Below are positions 1-7,316 of a stretch of DNA of 20,612 nt, piece after piece (the first letter of the stretch is position 1; each line of letters starts with the position of its first letter). Position numbers and translations under genes: made by a program. The notes below the pieces were generated by a model. It saw only the letters and a program-made list of their open reading frames with translations. It had not been told where the DNA came from and ran no database searches. This DNA comes from DAOSVX01 sp964440405 (lineage in GTDB: Bacteria > Bacillota_I > Bacilli_A > RF39 > UBA660), in contig CAYTSB010000013.1 of assembly GCA_964440405.1 (NCBI GenBank), positions 1-20,612 of the forward strand. The letters are read 5' to 3'.

Positions 1-1
1 T

Positions 2-76
2 ATATTATTATCTATACTAATAATTAAAATTATGAAGAAACGAAAGAAAAAGATAAAGATTGACCAATTACAATAG
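2..76 (+). CDS. C-terminal tail of an unidentified membrane protein (partial, runs in from the left)
   Basis: An open frame enters from the left edge and stops at TAG 74-76. Its roughly 24 visible residues begin with a hydrophobic stretch (ILLSILIIKI) and continue with a strongly basic tail (MKKRKKKIKI), as expected for a last membrane helix followed by a cytoplasmic end. The stop lies in the loop of a good terminator hairpin (62-87), an arrangement seen at several other genes in this window, which supports the frame being real. The family cannot be recognised from so short a piece. The other two forward frames close within the first 30 bases. Confidence 0.45.
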   Translation: MLLSILIIKIMKKRKKKIKIDQLQ

Positions 77-87
77 TTGGTCTTTTT
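62..87 (+). terminator. Intrinsic terminator of the left-edge gene
   Basis: Stem GACCAA (62-67) pairs with TTGGTC (77-82) around a 9-nt loop and is followed by five T (83-87). It ends the gene that enters from the left. Confidence 0.75.
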
Positions 88-97
88 GGTACTATGA

Positions 98-150
98 AAG
101 TGTAATAAGTAAATTACTGAAAGTAATTGAAAATTACACTTCTTTTTATT
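98..150 (+). other. Nested hairpin with trailing T-rich run (second terminator or structured RNA)
   Basis: Outer arms AAGTGTAAT (98-106) and ATTACACTT (133-141) enclose inner arms AATTACT (112-118) and AGTAATT (122-128), with a T-rich run at 142-148. It follows the first terminator by only about 10 bases. It may be a second tandem terminator or part of a structured RNA. No family was recognised. Confidence 0.45.
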
Positions 151-156
151 ATGATT

Positions 157-224
157 GAAGTGATTGGTTAACGTAGGTCTTTTAGAGTTAAAGTACTCGT
201 CACAAAAAGTGTTAACCAACCTTC
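157..224 (+). other. Long-range hairpin of unknown role
   Basis: TTGGTTAAC (164-172) pairs perfectly with GTTAACCAA (211-219), and GAAG (157-160) can pair with CTTC (221-224) across a small internal bulge, leaving a 38-nt loop. No T tract follows, so it is not a standard terminator. A further small palindrome, GATTGG-AA-CCAATC, lies at about 301-314. The 80-318 stretch shows no convincing coding frame. Confidence 0.35.
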
Positions 225-318
225 ACATAATATATTCGATTAAGCAAGTTGAGTCTGAAATAATATTCGCGTAAAGAGCCAAAATGAGAGTATGTGTAAG
301 GATTGGAACCAATCATAA

Positions 319-1416
319 CTAAAGAAAGATTTTGAAACACAAACTATTGGAAGAATTAGAAGAATGCCACAAGCAAGACATTATGATAATATTCTTTTAG
401 ATAATTGTTATTTATATACATTTGATGAAAAATATAAACAAACAGTTATGCAGGAACTTGGTCGTAACGCATATGATACGAAGGTAATTTTTTTAAAAAA
501 TGAGTATAAAAACTTCAGTTTAAAAAAAGTGATGTTTGATAGTGATTTTGATGGTTTTGATGAAAGACAAACTTTTAATATCCTACATCAGTATTATATT
601 GATAAGTACAAATTAACTACTCATAAAAAAAATAATAAAACAATATTAGAAGCAAATGGTTATAATTTCAAGAATACTATTGAAAACTTTATTGTAAAAG
701 ATAAAATTGTAAGGATAAACTCAGTTGAGTTTGATAATGCCGAACGAATAAAAATTGAATCAGAAGTAAATACAAGTAAAAATGGATTTGAATTAAGACA
801 TTCAATTGGTGTAATTTCAACTAAAATAGGAATGAGATATGATAGAACTAGATTGATGCTTGAAAGAATGTTTTTAAGAAGTAAACTATTCACCAGAAAA
901 TTTGTAGATTTAACCATTCCGGAATTTTATGCTTTTGTAATAAATAATGAAGATGTTATAAAACATGATTTTCAAGAAGCAGTTTCACAAAAAGCAAGAC
1001 AGATAGCTATGAATCTAGAAGAAGTAAAAGAAATTGATTGGAAAGCACCAGAAATGGATTATATTAAATATGATCCAGATATGAAAGACACAACAATTTA
1101 TAATAAATCAATATATAAAAATTATCCTAATAGTACAGTTAAATCAAAAAGTGAAAGAATGTTTGAATATTTTTGTGAAGTTAATGAAAATATTAAATGG
1201 TTTTACAAAAATGGAGAATCGTCAAGTGATTATTTCTCAATCTTTTATAAAGATATAGTTAATAAGAAATGGAATTTTTATCCTGATTATATTGTTTGTG
1301 ATAAGAATAATGAAATATGGATTATTGAAACTAAAGGTGGCGAAACTGCTAGCGGAATATCGAAAAATATTGATATGAAAACAGAGAATAAGTTTGAAGC
1401 ATTCCTTGGTTTATAG
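319..1416 (+). pseudogene. Type III restriction enzyme Res subunit, C-terminal remnant
   Basis: The frame opens after a stop at 316-318 and reads through the end of a superfamily 2 helicase (FETQTIGRIRRMP, resembling motif VI) before the first ATG at 364. From that ATG there are 350 residues. The C-terminus carries a PD-(D/E)xK nuclease signature typical of type III Res proteins: YPDYIV with Asp308, then Glu322 and Lys324 in WIIETKG. Res subunits are normally about 900-1000 residues, so the ATPase motifs are missing: upstream sequence is broken by stops and no mod gene is present. The 3' end breaks off after KFEAF, where the reading runs into the Rieske remnant. Expression of the fragment from ATG 364 (weak GGAAGAA upstream) is possible, but loss of the helicase makes restriction activity unlikely. 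Confidence 0.8.
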
Positions 1417-1606
1417 AGAAAGTAAAAACAAATATATATTTTTAAAAAATAAATGTACTCATATGGGGTGCTCATTAATTTGGAATGATGTTGATAAAGT
1501 ATGGGAATCAAAATGCCATGGTTCTATTTTTGATAGATATGGACATGTTATTTACGGACCAGCTATTAGAAATTTAGAAAAACTTGATTTTACCAATATT
1601 ACTTAA
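1394..1606 (+). pseudogene. Rieske [2Fe-2S] domain remnant (tail of a YhfW-like FAD oxidoreductase)
   Basis: Seventy codons from a TTG at 1394, without a credible ribosome binding site, encode the second half of a Rieske domain. Box I is intact (CTHMGC, Cys21-His23-Cys26). Box II reads WESKCHGSIFD where the family has W-D-C-P-C-H-G-S: the first Cys, a cluster ligand, is Ser39, while His42 and the disulfide Cys41 remain. The GPAIRNL ending matches the C-terminus of FAD-dependent oxidoreductases with a fused Rieske domain. The FAD domain is absent; upstream sequence is the Res fragment, with the join near 1395-1400. Both the truncation and the lost ligand suggest decay. A small functional Rieske protein is unlikely. 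Confidence 0.75.
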
Positions 1607-1631
1607 TTTGTATTAAAAAGAAGTATATAAT
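1603..1631 (+). promoter_or_regulatory. Possible promoter for the DUF6512 gene
   Basis: TATAAT at 1626-1631 lies 36 bases before the start codon. The hexamer 17 bases upstream (TTAATT, 1603-1608) is a poor -35. AT-richness makes chance matches common. Confidence 0.35.
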
Positions 1632-1667
1632 TGTAACATTATTAATAGCATAGTAAAAAGGAGATTT

Positions 1668-2213
1668 ATGAACGACAAAAAATTAAAAACAAATATTTTT
1701 TTCTCAACTATTATTTTATTTTTATTAGGAACAGGATTTCATTTTATATATAATCTTTTAAATAAAGCTTTTATTGTTGGATTAATAGCTCCAGTAAATG
1801 AAAGTGTTTTTGAACATTTAAAACTGGCTATTTTTCCTATTTTTATTTGGTGGACAATGTTTTATTTGATTAAAAAAGACAAATATGTAATAGATAAAGG
1901 CCGTTGGTTTCTGGGTTGTTTTATTTCAATAATAATTTCTGCTATAACAATACTTGCTATTTATTATTTTGTTAATTGTGGCTTAGGTAAGAGCATAATT
2001 ATTGTTGATATTCTATCTCTTTATGTTGCATTATTTTTAGGACAATTTACGGGATATCATGTTTATAAATATATTAAAGAAATTGACTTTTTAATTGCAA
2101 TCGGTTTAGTTGCTATAACTTTAATCATGGCAATTATTTTAACAATAAATCCTCCAAGATTGCCACTATTTGAAGATGAAAACATTCATACTTACGGTAT
2201 ATATGAACAATAG
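1668..2213 (+). CDS. DUF6512-type six-helix membrane protein
   Basis: A 181-residue, very hydrophobic protein with about six predicted membrane segments separated by short loops. After the first helix it has the motif APVNESVFEHLKL (about residues 41-53), and near the end PPRLPLFEDENIHTYGI; both match my memory of the DUF6512 family, small integral membrane proteins of unknown function common in Bacillota. The start is supported by a good site (AAAAGGAG) 5 bases before ATG 1668. It stands alone: remnants lie upstream and a separately promoted lipoprotein gene follows 156 bases downstream. No catalytic residues can be assigned; conserved Glu/His in NESVFEHLK and the acidic PLFEDE stretch are the only polar clusters. 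Function unknown; family assignment fairly secure. Confidence 0.8.
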   Translation: MNDKKLKTNIFFSTIILFLLGTGFHFIYNLLNKAFIVGLIAPVNESVFEHLKLAIFPIFIWWTMFYLIKKDKYVIDKGRWFLGCFISIIISAITILAIYYFVNCGLGKSIIIVDILSLYVALFLGQFTGYHVYKYIKEIDFLIAIGLVAITLIMAIILTINPPRLPLFEDENIHTYGIYEQ

Positions 2214-2281
2214 CCGATATATAAATATAATGGTAGCAAAACTATCTTAAAAAGATATAATTTTTAAATGAAAAAAATTAG

Positions 2282-2310
2282 TTCACTTTGTTAATTTAAT
2301 ATAGTATAAT
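2282..2310 (+). promoter_or_regulatory. Probable promoter of the lipoprotein gene
   Basis: TATAAT (2305-2310) with TTCACT (2282-2287) 17 bases upstream, about 60 bases before ATG 2370. The -10 is perfect; the -35 matches TTGACA at four of six positions. Confidence 0.5.
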
Positions 2311-2369
2311 AAATTAACGGATAAATTGTACTTGAATTTAAAATTTTATTGATGTAAGGAGGAAAAAAT

Positions 2370-3107
2370 ATGAAAAAAATTACAATGATTTTTATAATTG
2401 GTCTATTAAGCATGTTGATGGTTGGCTGTGGTGGCGATAAAAAACCATATTCAGGTGTTGATAATAATGGAAATAAATATGTTGACAACACCAAAGTAAA
2501 AACGATTGCAGATTCTTATGATAAATATTCAAAATTAAAAACAGAAGCTTATGAAATGTTAAATAATAGTTCAGAATATTCTGCAAATTATAATTTGTCT
2601 TTAGGACTATTAGGATTTGTAACTGTCGATTTATCACTAATTCCAATCACATTTTGTGGCTTAGAAAATTCGGCGGCAGTGTCAGCATTAGAATTTTTCT
2701 ATCAAGACATTGATTATAAAACCACAAAGGATAGTTGCGACTTAACTTTCAAAACTGAAAATGGTGAAGATATGACTTATAATACTAAATTTGATGAAAA
2801 AACCGATTCAGTTCAAACAAAGATTTATCTAAATGGTAAATTACAATACATAAGTGAGTATATTAAACTGAATACTGGTTATGCAACTCAATTTTATTCG
2901 GTTAATGATGATCAAACTTCTACTTATAAATCAATTTTTGATAGTGAAAAAATTGTAGTAGGTATGCAATCTAATACTAGTGAACCAGAATCATTATTCA
3001 AAAATGCAGCAATTGCTACGGAAGAGTGGACAAAAAGTCAGGAATTATGGTCAAAATATGAAAATAACAAAGTAACATCAATTTATGATGGAAAAACTGT
3101 TAATTAA
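2370..3107 (+). CDS. Lipoprotein of unknown function
   Basis: A 245-residue protein beginning with a lipoprotein signal: MKK, a hydrophobic core, then MVGC with Cys20 as the likely lipidated residue, followed by GGDKK. After processing it should sit on the outer face of the membrane. The rest is polar, rich in Asn, Asp, Lys, Tyr and Thr, with one more hydrophobic stretch at about residues 76-102. I recognise no domain, substrate motif or repeat. The segment ending KTKDSCDLTFKTENGED followed by alternating strands (KIYLNGKLQYISEYIKL) would fit a beta-rich fold, but this is a guess. The start is decided by a strong AAGGAGG 8 bases upstream of ATG. The gene has its own promoter and terminator, so it is monocistronic, with no transporter genes adjacent. 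Confidence 0.8.
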   Translation: MKKITMIFIIGLLSMLMVGCGGDKKPYSGVDNNGNKYVDNTKVKTIADSYDKYSKLKTEAYEMLNNSSEYSANYNLSLGLLGFVTVDLSLIPITFCGLENSAAVSALEFFYQDIDYKTTKDSCDLTFKTENGEDMTYNTKFDEKTDSVQTKIYLNGKLQYISEYIKLNTGYATQFYSVNDDQTSTYKSIFDSEKIVVGMQSNTSEPESLFKNAAIATEEWTKSQELWSKYENNKVTSIYDGKTVN

Positions 3108-3131
3108 AGGATTGACACTACTTAATAAATT

Positions 3132-3161
3132 AACCAGGTAAATTACCTGGTTATTTCTTTT
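3132..3161 (+). terminator. Intrinsic terminator of the lipoprotein gene
   Basis: AACCAGGT (3132-3139) pairs with ACCTGGTT (3145-3152) around a 5-nt AT loop, followed by ATTTCTTTT. It begins 24 bases after the stop codon. Confidence 0.8.
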
Positions 3162-3308
3162 CATTGTTTCACTATATTTTACTTTATCAGAAATATTAAT
3201 TATAACATTGTGGTATTATCTTTCTCAAATTGAGTCGGGATTTCGTATTTCACTTTTTACACAATAAATATAAGATATTTAAATAAACTAGTAGAATTAG
3301 TTTTTTAT

Positions 3309-3343
3309 TTTAAATAAAAATAAAAAACAGTAAAAACTGTTTT
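3309..3343 (-). terminator. Intrinsic terminator of the perR-prx operon
   Basis: Read on the minus strand, AAAACAG and CTGTTTT (3337-3343 and 3324-3330) form a hairpin that starts directly after the prx stop codon (3344-3346), followed by a run of mostly T (TTATTTTTATTT). The 3162-3308 stretch between the two facing terminators shows no gene. Confidence 0.7.
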
Positions 3344-4024
3344 CTATTTCTTTTCTTTTTTAAAGCATATAAACCAGTCTAAGCAATATTGATTTTCATC
3401 TTTACTTTCAACTCTTTCTTTAACTGTTCCACAACTACCTGGAGCAGGGATAATAACATCATCTCCTGGACGCCAATCAGCGGGAGTTGCTACTTGATCT
3501 TTATCAGCTTTTTGTAAAGCCAAAATAATTCTTTTTAGTTCATCAAAATTTCTCCCAGTTGATAATGGATAATATAAAATAGTTCTTATAATTCCATTCG
3601 GATCAATTACAAATACTGCTCTTACTGCTTGGGTATTAGATTGATTAGGTTGAATCATTCCATACTTCTTAGCAATATCCATTTTTATGTCTTCTATAAG
3701 CGGAAATTTTACTTCAACATTTTTCATGTCTTTCCATTCAAGCTCTTGAATTCTTCTTAGCCATGCAATATGAGCATAAATAGAATCAACTGAAAGACCA
3801 ACTAATTCGGTATTCAAATTTTTGAATTCATCAGCCATACTTGCAAAAGTCATGAATTCCGTGGTACATACAGGGGTAAAATCAGCTGGATGCGAAAATA
3901 ATATTACCCATTTACCAGCATAGTCTTCTGGAAAATTAATATCTCCTTGCGTTGTTATTGCTTTGAATGCTGGAGCCGCATCTCCAATAAGTGGCATTCT
4001 TGTTTCAATTACTTCTTCATTCAT
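3344..4024 (-). CDS. Peroxiredoxin (Prx6/archaeal AhpC-like group)
   Basis: A thiol peroxidase that reduces hydrogen peroxide and organic peroxides in the cytoplasm. The start chosen is ATG 4022-4024 (226 residues): a purine-rich site (AAAGAGAG) precedes it, and the upstream in-frame ATG would lie deep inside perR. The peroxidatic Cys53 sits in PADFTPVCTTE, with Thr50 and Arg135 (TQAVRAVFVIDP) completing the active site. The C-terminal arm has PAPGSCG (Cys198) and YCLDWFIC (Cys214, Cys220); the six-residue spacing of the last pair resembles the Cys207/Cys213 pair of the Aeropyrum thioredoxin peroxidase, so a two-Cys cycle with an arm cysteine is likely. The gene overlaps perR by 8 bases and should share its promoter, hence peroxide-inducible expression. 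The electron donor is not encoded here. Confidence 0.9.
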   Translation of the reverse strand: MNEEVIETRMPLIGDAAPAFKAITTQGDINFPEDYAGKWVILFSHPADFTPVCTTEFMTFASMADEFKNLNTELVGLSVDSIYAHIAWLRRIQELEWKDMKNVEVKFPLIEDIKMDIAKKYGMIQPNQSNTQAVRAVFVIDPNGIIRTILYYPLSTGRNFDELKRIILALQKADKDQVATPADWRPGDDVIIPAPGSCGTVKERVESKDENQYCLDWFICFKKEKK

Positions 4025-4403
4025 TTTTTTCACTCTCTTTCTTACAATCATTACAAATAATTTTAAATATGGTGTCATGTCCAATAATATTGAACTTTTC
4101 TTTAACCTTTTGATCTAATTCTTTCTGGTAAGGAATATCTAAATCAATAATTTTACTGCAAAACACACATTTTGCATGATAATGATTATGATTTAAATCA
4201 TAATGTTCAAAAGTGTCATTCATTTCTAATTTCTTAATTATTCCATTATTAGCCATCAACTTTAAGTTACGATAAACTGTTGCTTTACTTATATTAGGAT
4301 AATTTTTATGGATAATGTTAAATACATCCTCAGCTGTAGGATGATTTTTATAATTAGAAATAACATCAAGAATTAATTTTTTTTGAAAAGTGTTGCGTTC
4401 CAT
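4017..4403 (-). CDS. perR: Fur-family peroxide regulator, PerR type
   Basis: A 128-residue Fur-family repressor. The N-terminal winged helix has the recognition segment SKATVYRNLKLM (39-50). The structural zinc site is complete: Cys79-x-x-Cys82 and Cys117-x-x-Cys120. The regulatory metal ligands line up with Bacillus PerR: His21 (HPTAEDVF), Asp69, His74 and His76 (HNHYHA), and Asp87 (KIIDL). The Asp at the last position, where Fur proteins have Glu, is the feature linked to iron-catalysed peroxide sensing, so PerR is preferred over Fur or Zur. The partner gene, a peroxiredoxin translated from an 8-base overlap, agrees. A Per-box-like palindrome directly downstream of the gene's own -10 indicates autoregulation. 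ATG 4403 follows TAAGGAG by a short spacer. Confidence 0.88.
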   Translation of the reverse strand: MERNTFQKKLILDVISNYKNHPTAEDVFNIIHKNYPNISKATVYRNLKLMANNGIIKKLEMNDTFEHYDLNHNHYHAKCVFCSKIIDLDIPYQKELDQKVKEKFNIIGHDTIFKIICNDCKKESEKNE

Positions 4404-4416
4404 ATTAACTCCTTAC

Positions 4417-4431
4417 TGATAATGATTACTA
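4417..4431 (-). promoter_or_regulatory. Per-box-like operator for the perR-prx operon
   Basis: The 15-mer TAGTAATCATTATCA (minus strand) is a 7-1-7 inverted repeat matching the Per box TTATAATNATTATAA at 11 of 14 defined positions. It lies between the -10 box (4438-4443) and the perR start codon, covering the expected transcription start, a position suited to repression. Confidence 0.65.
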
Positions 4432-4437
4432 ATTAAT

Positions 4438-4466
4438 ATTATATATTATTAAGCTTATTAAGTCAA
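4438..4466 (-). promoter_or_regulatory. Promoter of the perR-prx operon
   Basis: On the minus strand, TTGACT (4466-4461) and TATAAT (4443-4438) are separated by exactly 17 bases: an almost perfect housekeeping-sigma promoter. Confidence 0.8.
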
Positions 4467-4755
4467 TGCTAAAAAATAAAATGAAAGAGAATGATAATGG
4501 TAAGCAAAAAAATAACTAAAAAACCATTTGGAATTCCAAATTATTGTGAAAAAATATGATAAACCACAAAATAAATATAGAGCAAAGGAACTCAATTCTA
4601 TTTATAATGGTGGGTAGAATCCAATCCCGATATATTTTAATTAGTAATGGAATGCGTAATATTGATAAAGCGATAGAAGATTTAAAATATATTATTGAAA
4701 ACAAACTAAATTAATCTCGATATTATTAATAATATTGAAAGCAAAGATTTTTTCT
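4467..4755. other. Gene-free stretch with a 16-bp palindrome and a possible decayed gene
   Basis: No credible gene occupies the space between the perR and phosphoketolase promoters. It contains a perfect 16-base palindrome ATTTGGAATTCCAAAT (4526-4541). A forward frame ending at TAA 4712-4714 (35 codons from ATG 4607, including RYILISNGMRNIDKAI) has protein-like composition, without a ribosome binding site or recognisable family. It may be the tail of a decayed gene. Confidence 0.3.
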
Positions 4756-4783
4756 TTTACATCTAAGATAAATTTGCTATAAT
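4756..4783 (+). promoter_or_regulatory. Promoter of the phosphoketolase gene
   Basis: TTTACA (4756-4761), 16-base spacer, TATAAT (4778-4783), about 31 bases before the start codon. Confidence 0.65.
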
Positions 4784-4814
4784 ATATTTAAGAATAGAAA
4801 AGAGTGGTTTTAAA

Positions 4815-7178
4815 ATGTTTAAAAAAGAAATAGATGATTTAAATCTTGAAAATATTAAAAAGATAGATGCTTATTTTAGAGCAACTAACTATTTATCGGT
4901 TGGTCAACTATATCTTTTAAATAATCCACTCTTGGAAGAAAAATTATCTTTTGATCATATAAAAAGTAATATTGTTGGCCATTGGGGTACTGCTCCTGGA
5001 CAGAATTTTATTTATGTCCATTTGAACAGAATAATTAAAAAATATGGTTTAAGCATGATTTATGTATCTGGACCGGGACATGGTGGTCAAGCAATGGTTG
5101 CCAATACTTATTTAGAAGGTACCTATACTGAATTTTATCCTAATATTACTCAAGATAAAGAAGGCTTAAAAAAACTATTTAAACAGTTTAGTTTTCCCGG
5201 TGGAATATCTAGTCATGTGGCACCAGAAACTCCAGGGTCAATTAATGAAGGAGGAGAACTCGGTTATTCTCTGGCTCATTCTTATGGAGCAGCATTAGAT
5301 AATTCCAATTTAATAGTAGCTTGTGTAGTTGGAGATGGTGAAGCTGAAACAGGACCATTAGCAGCTTCATGGCATATTAATAAAATTATTAATCCTAAAA
5401 CTGATGGCGTTGTTTTACCAATCCTGCATTTAAACGGTTATAAAATAGCTAATCCATCCTTGTTCGCCAGAATGACTAAAGAGGAACTTTATTGTTATTT
5501 TGTTGGCTGTGGTTATGATCCTTATTTTGTTGAAGGTTGTGATCCTTATAAAATGCATAAAGCAATGGGTAAAACTTTGGATTTAGTTATTGAAAAAATA
5601 AAAAGCATTAAAACAGTTTATAATGCCGGCAAAACAATTCCTGATTTAAAATGGCCAATGATTATTTTAAAAACACCAAAAGGATGGACTGGACCAAAAG
5701 TAATTGGTGGTAAAAAAATTGAGGATTCATTTAGATCGCATCAAGTACCAATTATAATGGACAGGAATAATCCTGAAACTTTAGCTATGCTAGAAGAATG
5801 GCTAAAAAGTTATCGTCCTCAGGAATTATTTGATACTAATGGAAGTTTAATTCCCGAATTAAGAGAACTTGCTCCTCAAGGTGATAAAAGAATGGGCGCT
5901 AATCCTAATGCTAATGGGGGATTGCTTTTCCAAAAATTAAATGTTCCTAATTTTAAAGACTATGGAATAAATGTTCCTAAACCGGGAGCTGTAGTAGCTC
6001 AGGATATGCTTAATTTAGGAGTTTTTATTAGAGATATAGTAAAACTAAATGCAGATAATAGAAATTTCAGAATATTTGGGCCTGACGAAGCATTATCTAA
6101 TCGTTTGAATCAGGTATTTGAAGTAACAAATCGTCAATGGAATGCTTTTAAAAATGACAGTGATGAATTTTTAAATCAAGATGGTAGAGTAATTGATTCG
6201 ATTTTATCTGAACATGTCTGTGAAGGATTATTGGAAGGATATTTATTAACTGGTAGACATGGATTTTTTCATAGCTATGAAGCATTTATTAGAATTGTTG
6301 ATTCAATGACAAGTCAACATGCCAAATTGCTAAAAGTATGTAATGAAATACCATGGCGTAAACCAATTGCATCTTTAAACTATATTTTAACTAGTCATGT
6401 CTGGCAACAAGACCATAATGGCTACACTCATCAAAATCCAGGATTTTTAAATCACATGGTTACTAAAAAAGCTGATATAGTTAGAATTTATTTGCCTTTT
6501 GACACGAATTCACTACTTTCATGTTTTGATCATATTATTAAAACGCAAAACTATGTCAATGTTATAGTTGCCAGTAAGCATTTAAGACCACAATGGCTAA
6601 ATATTGAAGAAGCAACAGCTCATTGCACTAAAGGAATAGGTATTTGGTCCTGGGCATCAAATGATGATGGTAATCCTAATGTTATTATGGCTTGTGCGGG
6701 AGATACTCCAACTTTAGAAACTCTGGCTGCAACTTCAATGTTAAGAAAATTCTATCCTAATTTAAAGGTTAGAGTAATTAATGTAGTTGATTTAATGAAA
6801 CTTCAGCCTAATATGGTTCATCCTCACGGACTTGATGAAATAGAATATAATAAATTGTTTCCACAAAATGTTCCGGTCATCTTTGCTTTTCACGGCTATC
6901 CAGCTTTGATACATCAATTAACTTATAAAAGAGCAAATGATGATAATATTCATGTTCATGGCTATAATGAAGAAGGTACAATTACAACTCCTTTTGATAT
7001 GAGAGTTCAAAATAAATTAGATAGATATCACTTAGTAATGGATGCTTTAAAATATATTAATATTCCAGGAAAAGAGAAGGTTTTGGATTACTGTAATGCT
7101 AAATTAAAGGAGCATCACGAATATATTAGAGAGCATGGTAAAGACATAAATGATGTAATAAATTGGAAATGGGAATAA
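4815..7178 (+). CDS. xfp: Xylulose-5-phosphate/fructose-6-phosphate phosphoketolase
   Basis: A thiamine-diphosphate enzyme that splits xylulose 5-phosphate (and possibly fructose 6-phosphate) with phosphate, giving acetyl phosphate plus glyceraldehyde 3-phosphate (or erythrose 4-phosphate). At 787 residues it is full length for the family. Signature segments are present in order: GHWGTAPG with His56, GPGHGG with His89, the long SSHVAPETPGSINEGGELGY stretch with His134, the cofactor motif GDGEAETGP (173-181), FGPDEALSNRL in the middle domain and TSHVWQQDHNGYTHQNPG further on. The C-terminal domain ends VINWKWE, as in known family members. Sequence alone does not separate the C5-only from the dual C5/C6 enzyme. 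The gene is monocistronic, with its own promoter and a terminator overlapping its stop. It should feed ATP formation through an acetate kinase not encoded here. Confidence 0.95.
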   Translation: MFKKEIDDLNLENIKKIDAYFRATNYLSVGQLYLLNNPLLEEKLSFDHIKSNIVGHWGTAPGQNFIYVHLNRIIKKYGLSMIYVSGPGHGGQAMVANTYLEGTYTEFYPNITQDKEGLKKLFKQFSFPGGISSHVAPETPGSINEGGELGYSLAHSYGAALDNSNLIVACVVGDGEAETGPLAASWHINKIINPKTDGVVLPILHLNGYKIANPSLFARMTKEELYCYFVGCGYDPYFVEGCDPYKMHKAMGKTLDLVIEKIKSIKTVYNAGKTIPDLKWPMIILKTPKGWTGPKVIGGKKIEDSFRSHQVPIIMDRNNPETLAMLEEWLKSYRPQELFDTNGSLIPELRELAPQGDKRMGANPNANGGLLFQKLNVPNFKDYGINVPKPGAVVAQDMLNLGVFIRDIVKLNADNRNFRIFGPDEALSNRLNQVFEVTNRQWNAFKNDSDEFLNQDGRVIDSILSEHVCEGLLEGYLLTGRHGFFHSYEAFIRIVDSMTSQHAKLLKVCNEIPWRKPIASLNYILTSHVWQQDHNGYTHQNPGFLNHMVTKKADIVRIYLPFDTNSLLSCFDHIIKTQNYVNVIVASKHLRPQWLNIEEATAHCTKGIGIWSWASNDDGNPNVIMACAGDTPTLETLAATSMLRKFYPNLKVRVINVVDLMKLQPNMVHPHGLDEIEYNKLFPQNVPVIFAFHGYPALIHQLTYKRANDDNIHVHGYNEEGTITTPFDMRVQNKLDRYHLVMDALKYINIPGKEKVLDYCNAKLKEHHEYIREHGKDINDVINWKWE

Positions 7179-7192
7179 TTATTCCTTTTTTT
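7172..7192 (+). terminator. Terminator overlapping the phosphoketolase stop codon
   Basis: The palindrome GGAATAATTATTCC (7172-7185) followed by seven T (7186-7192). The gene's stop codon TAA (7176-7178) lies inside the hairpin. Confidence 0.75.
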
Positions 7193-7207
7193 CTTATAAA
7201 AAAGTAG

Positions 7208-7213
7208 TATAAT
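7208..7213 (+). promoter_or_regulatory. -10 element for the tRNA-Gln-gltX unit
   Basis: A perfect TATAAT 12 bases before the mature tRNA 5' end; no good -35 is visible in the T-rich terminator sequence upstream. It is the only promoter candidate between the xfp terminator and gltX. Confidence 0.5.
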
Positions 7214-7225
7214 GTTATATGTAGT

Positions 7226-7301
7226 TGCCCCATAGCCAAGCGGTAAGGCATCAGACTCTGAATCTGACATTCCGTTAGTTCGAATCTAACTGGGGCAGCC
7301 A
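7226..7301 (+). tRNA. tRNA-Gln, anticodon CTG
   Basis: A complete 76-nt cloverleaf. Acceptor TGCCCCA (7226-7232) pairs with TGGGGCA (7291-7297), followed by discriminator G and encoded CCA (7299-7301). The anticodon arm is TCAGA-CTCTGAA-TCTGA, giving anticodon CTG, which reads CAG. The T arm is GTTAG-TTCGAAT-CTAAC. The D arm contains AGCGGTAAGGC. The gltX ribosome binding site begins only a few bases after the CCA and no terminator intervenes, so the tRNA is probably cut out of a joint transcript with gltX. Confidence 0.95.
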
Positions 7302-7316
7302 TTTAAGGTGATTATA

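Noticed and set aside
660..917. Minus-strand open frame of 85 codons within the Res remnant
   Set aside because: It is the antisense shadow of a frame with clear type III Res homology and has no ribosome binding site.
1394..1606. A free-standing small Rieske ferredoxin gene
   Set aside because: No ribosome binding site, missing first half of the domain and a lost ligand Cys make a remnant far more likely.
4025..4084. Longer start for the peroxiredoxin at 4084, adding 20 residues
   Set aside because: The added part overlaps conserved PerR coding sequence and lacks family similarity; ATG 4024 has a ribosome binding site.
4497..4559. Forward 20-codon frame (starting MVSKKITKK)
   Set aside because: Very short, weak start site, crosses the 16-bp palindrome and matches no small protein I know.
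4516..4704. Minus-strand frame of 62 codons, hydrophobic
   Set aside because: AT-rich sequence gives Ile/Phe-rich frames by chance; no ribosome binding site and no recognisable family.
7308..7316. GTG start for gltX at 7308
   Set aside because: It lies within the sequence that serves as ribosome binding site for ATG 7317.
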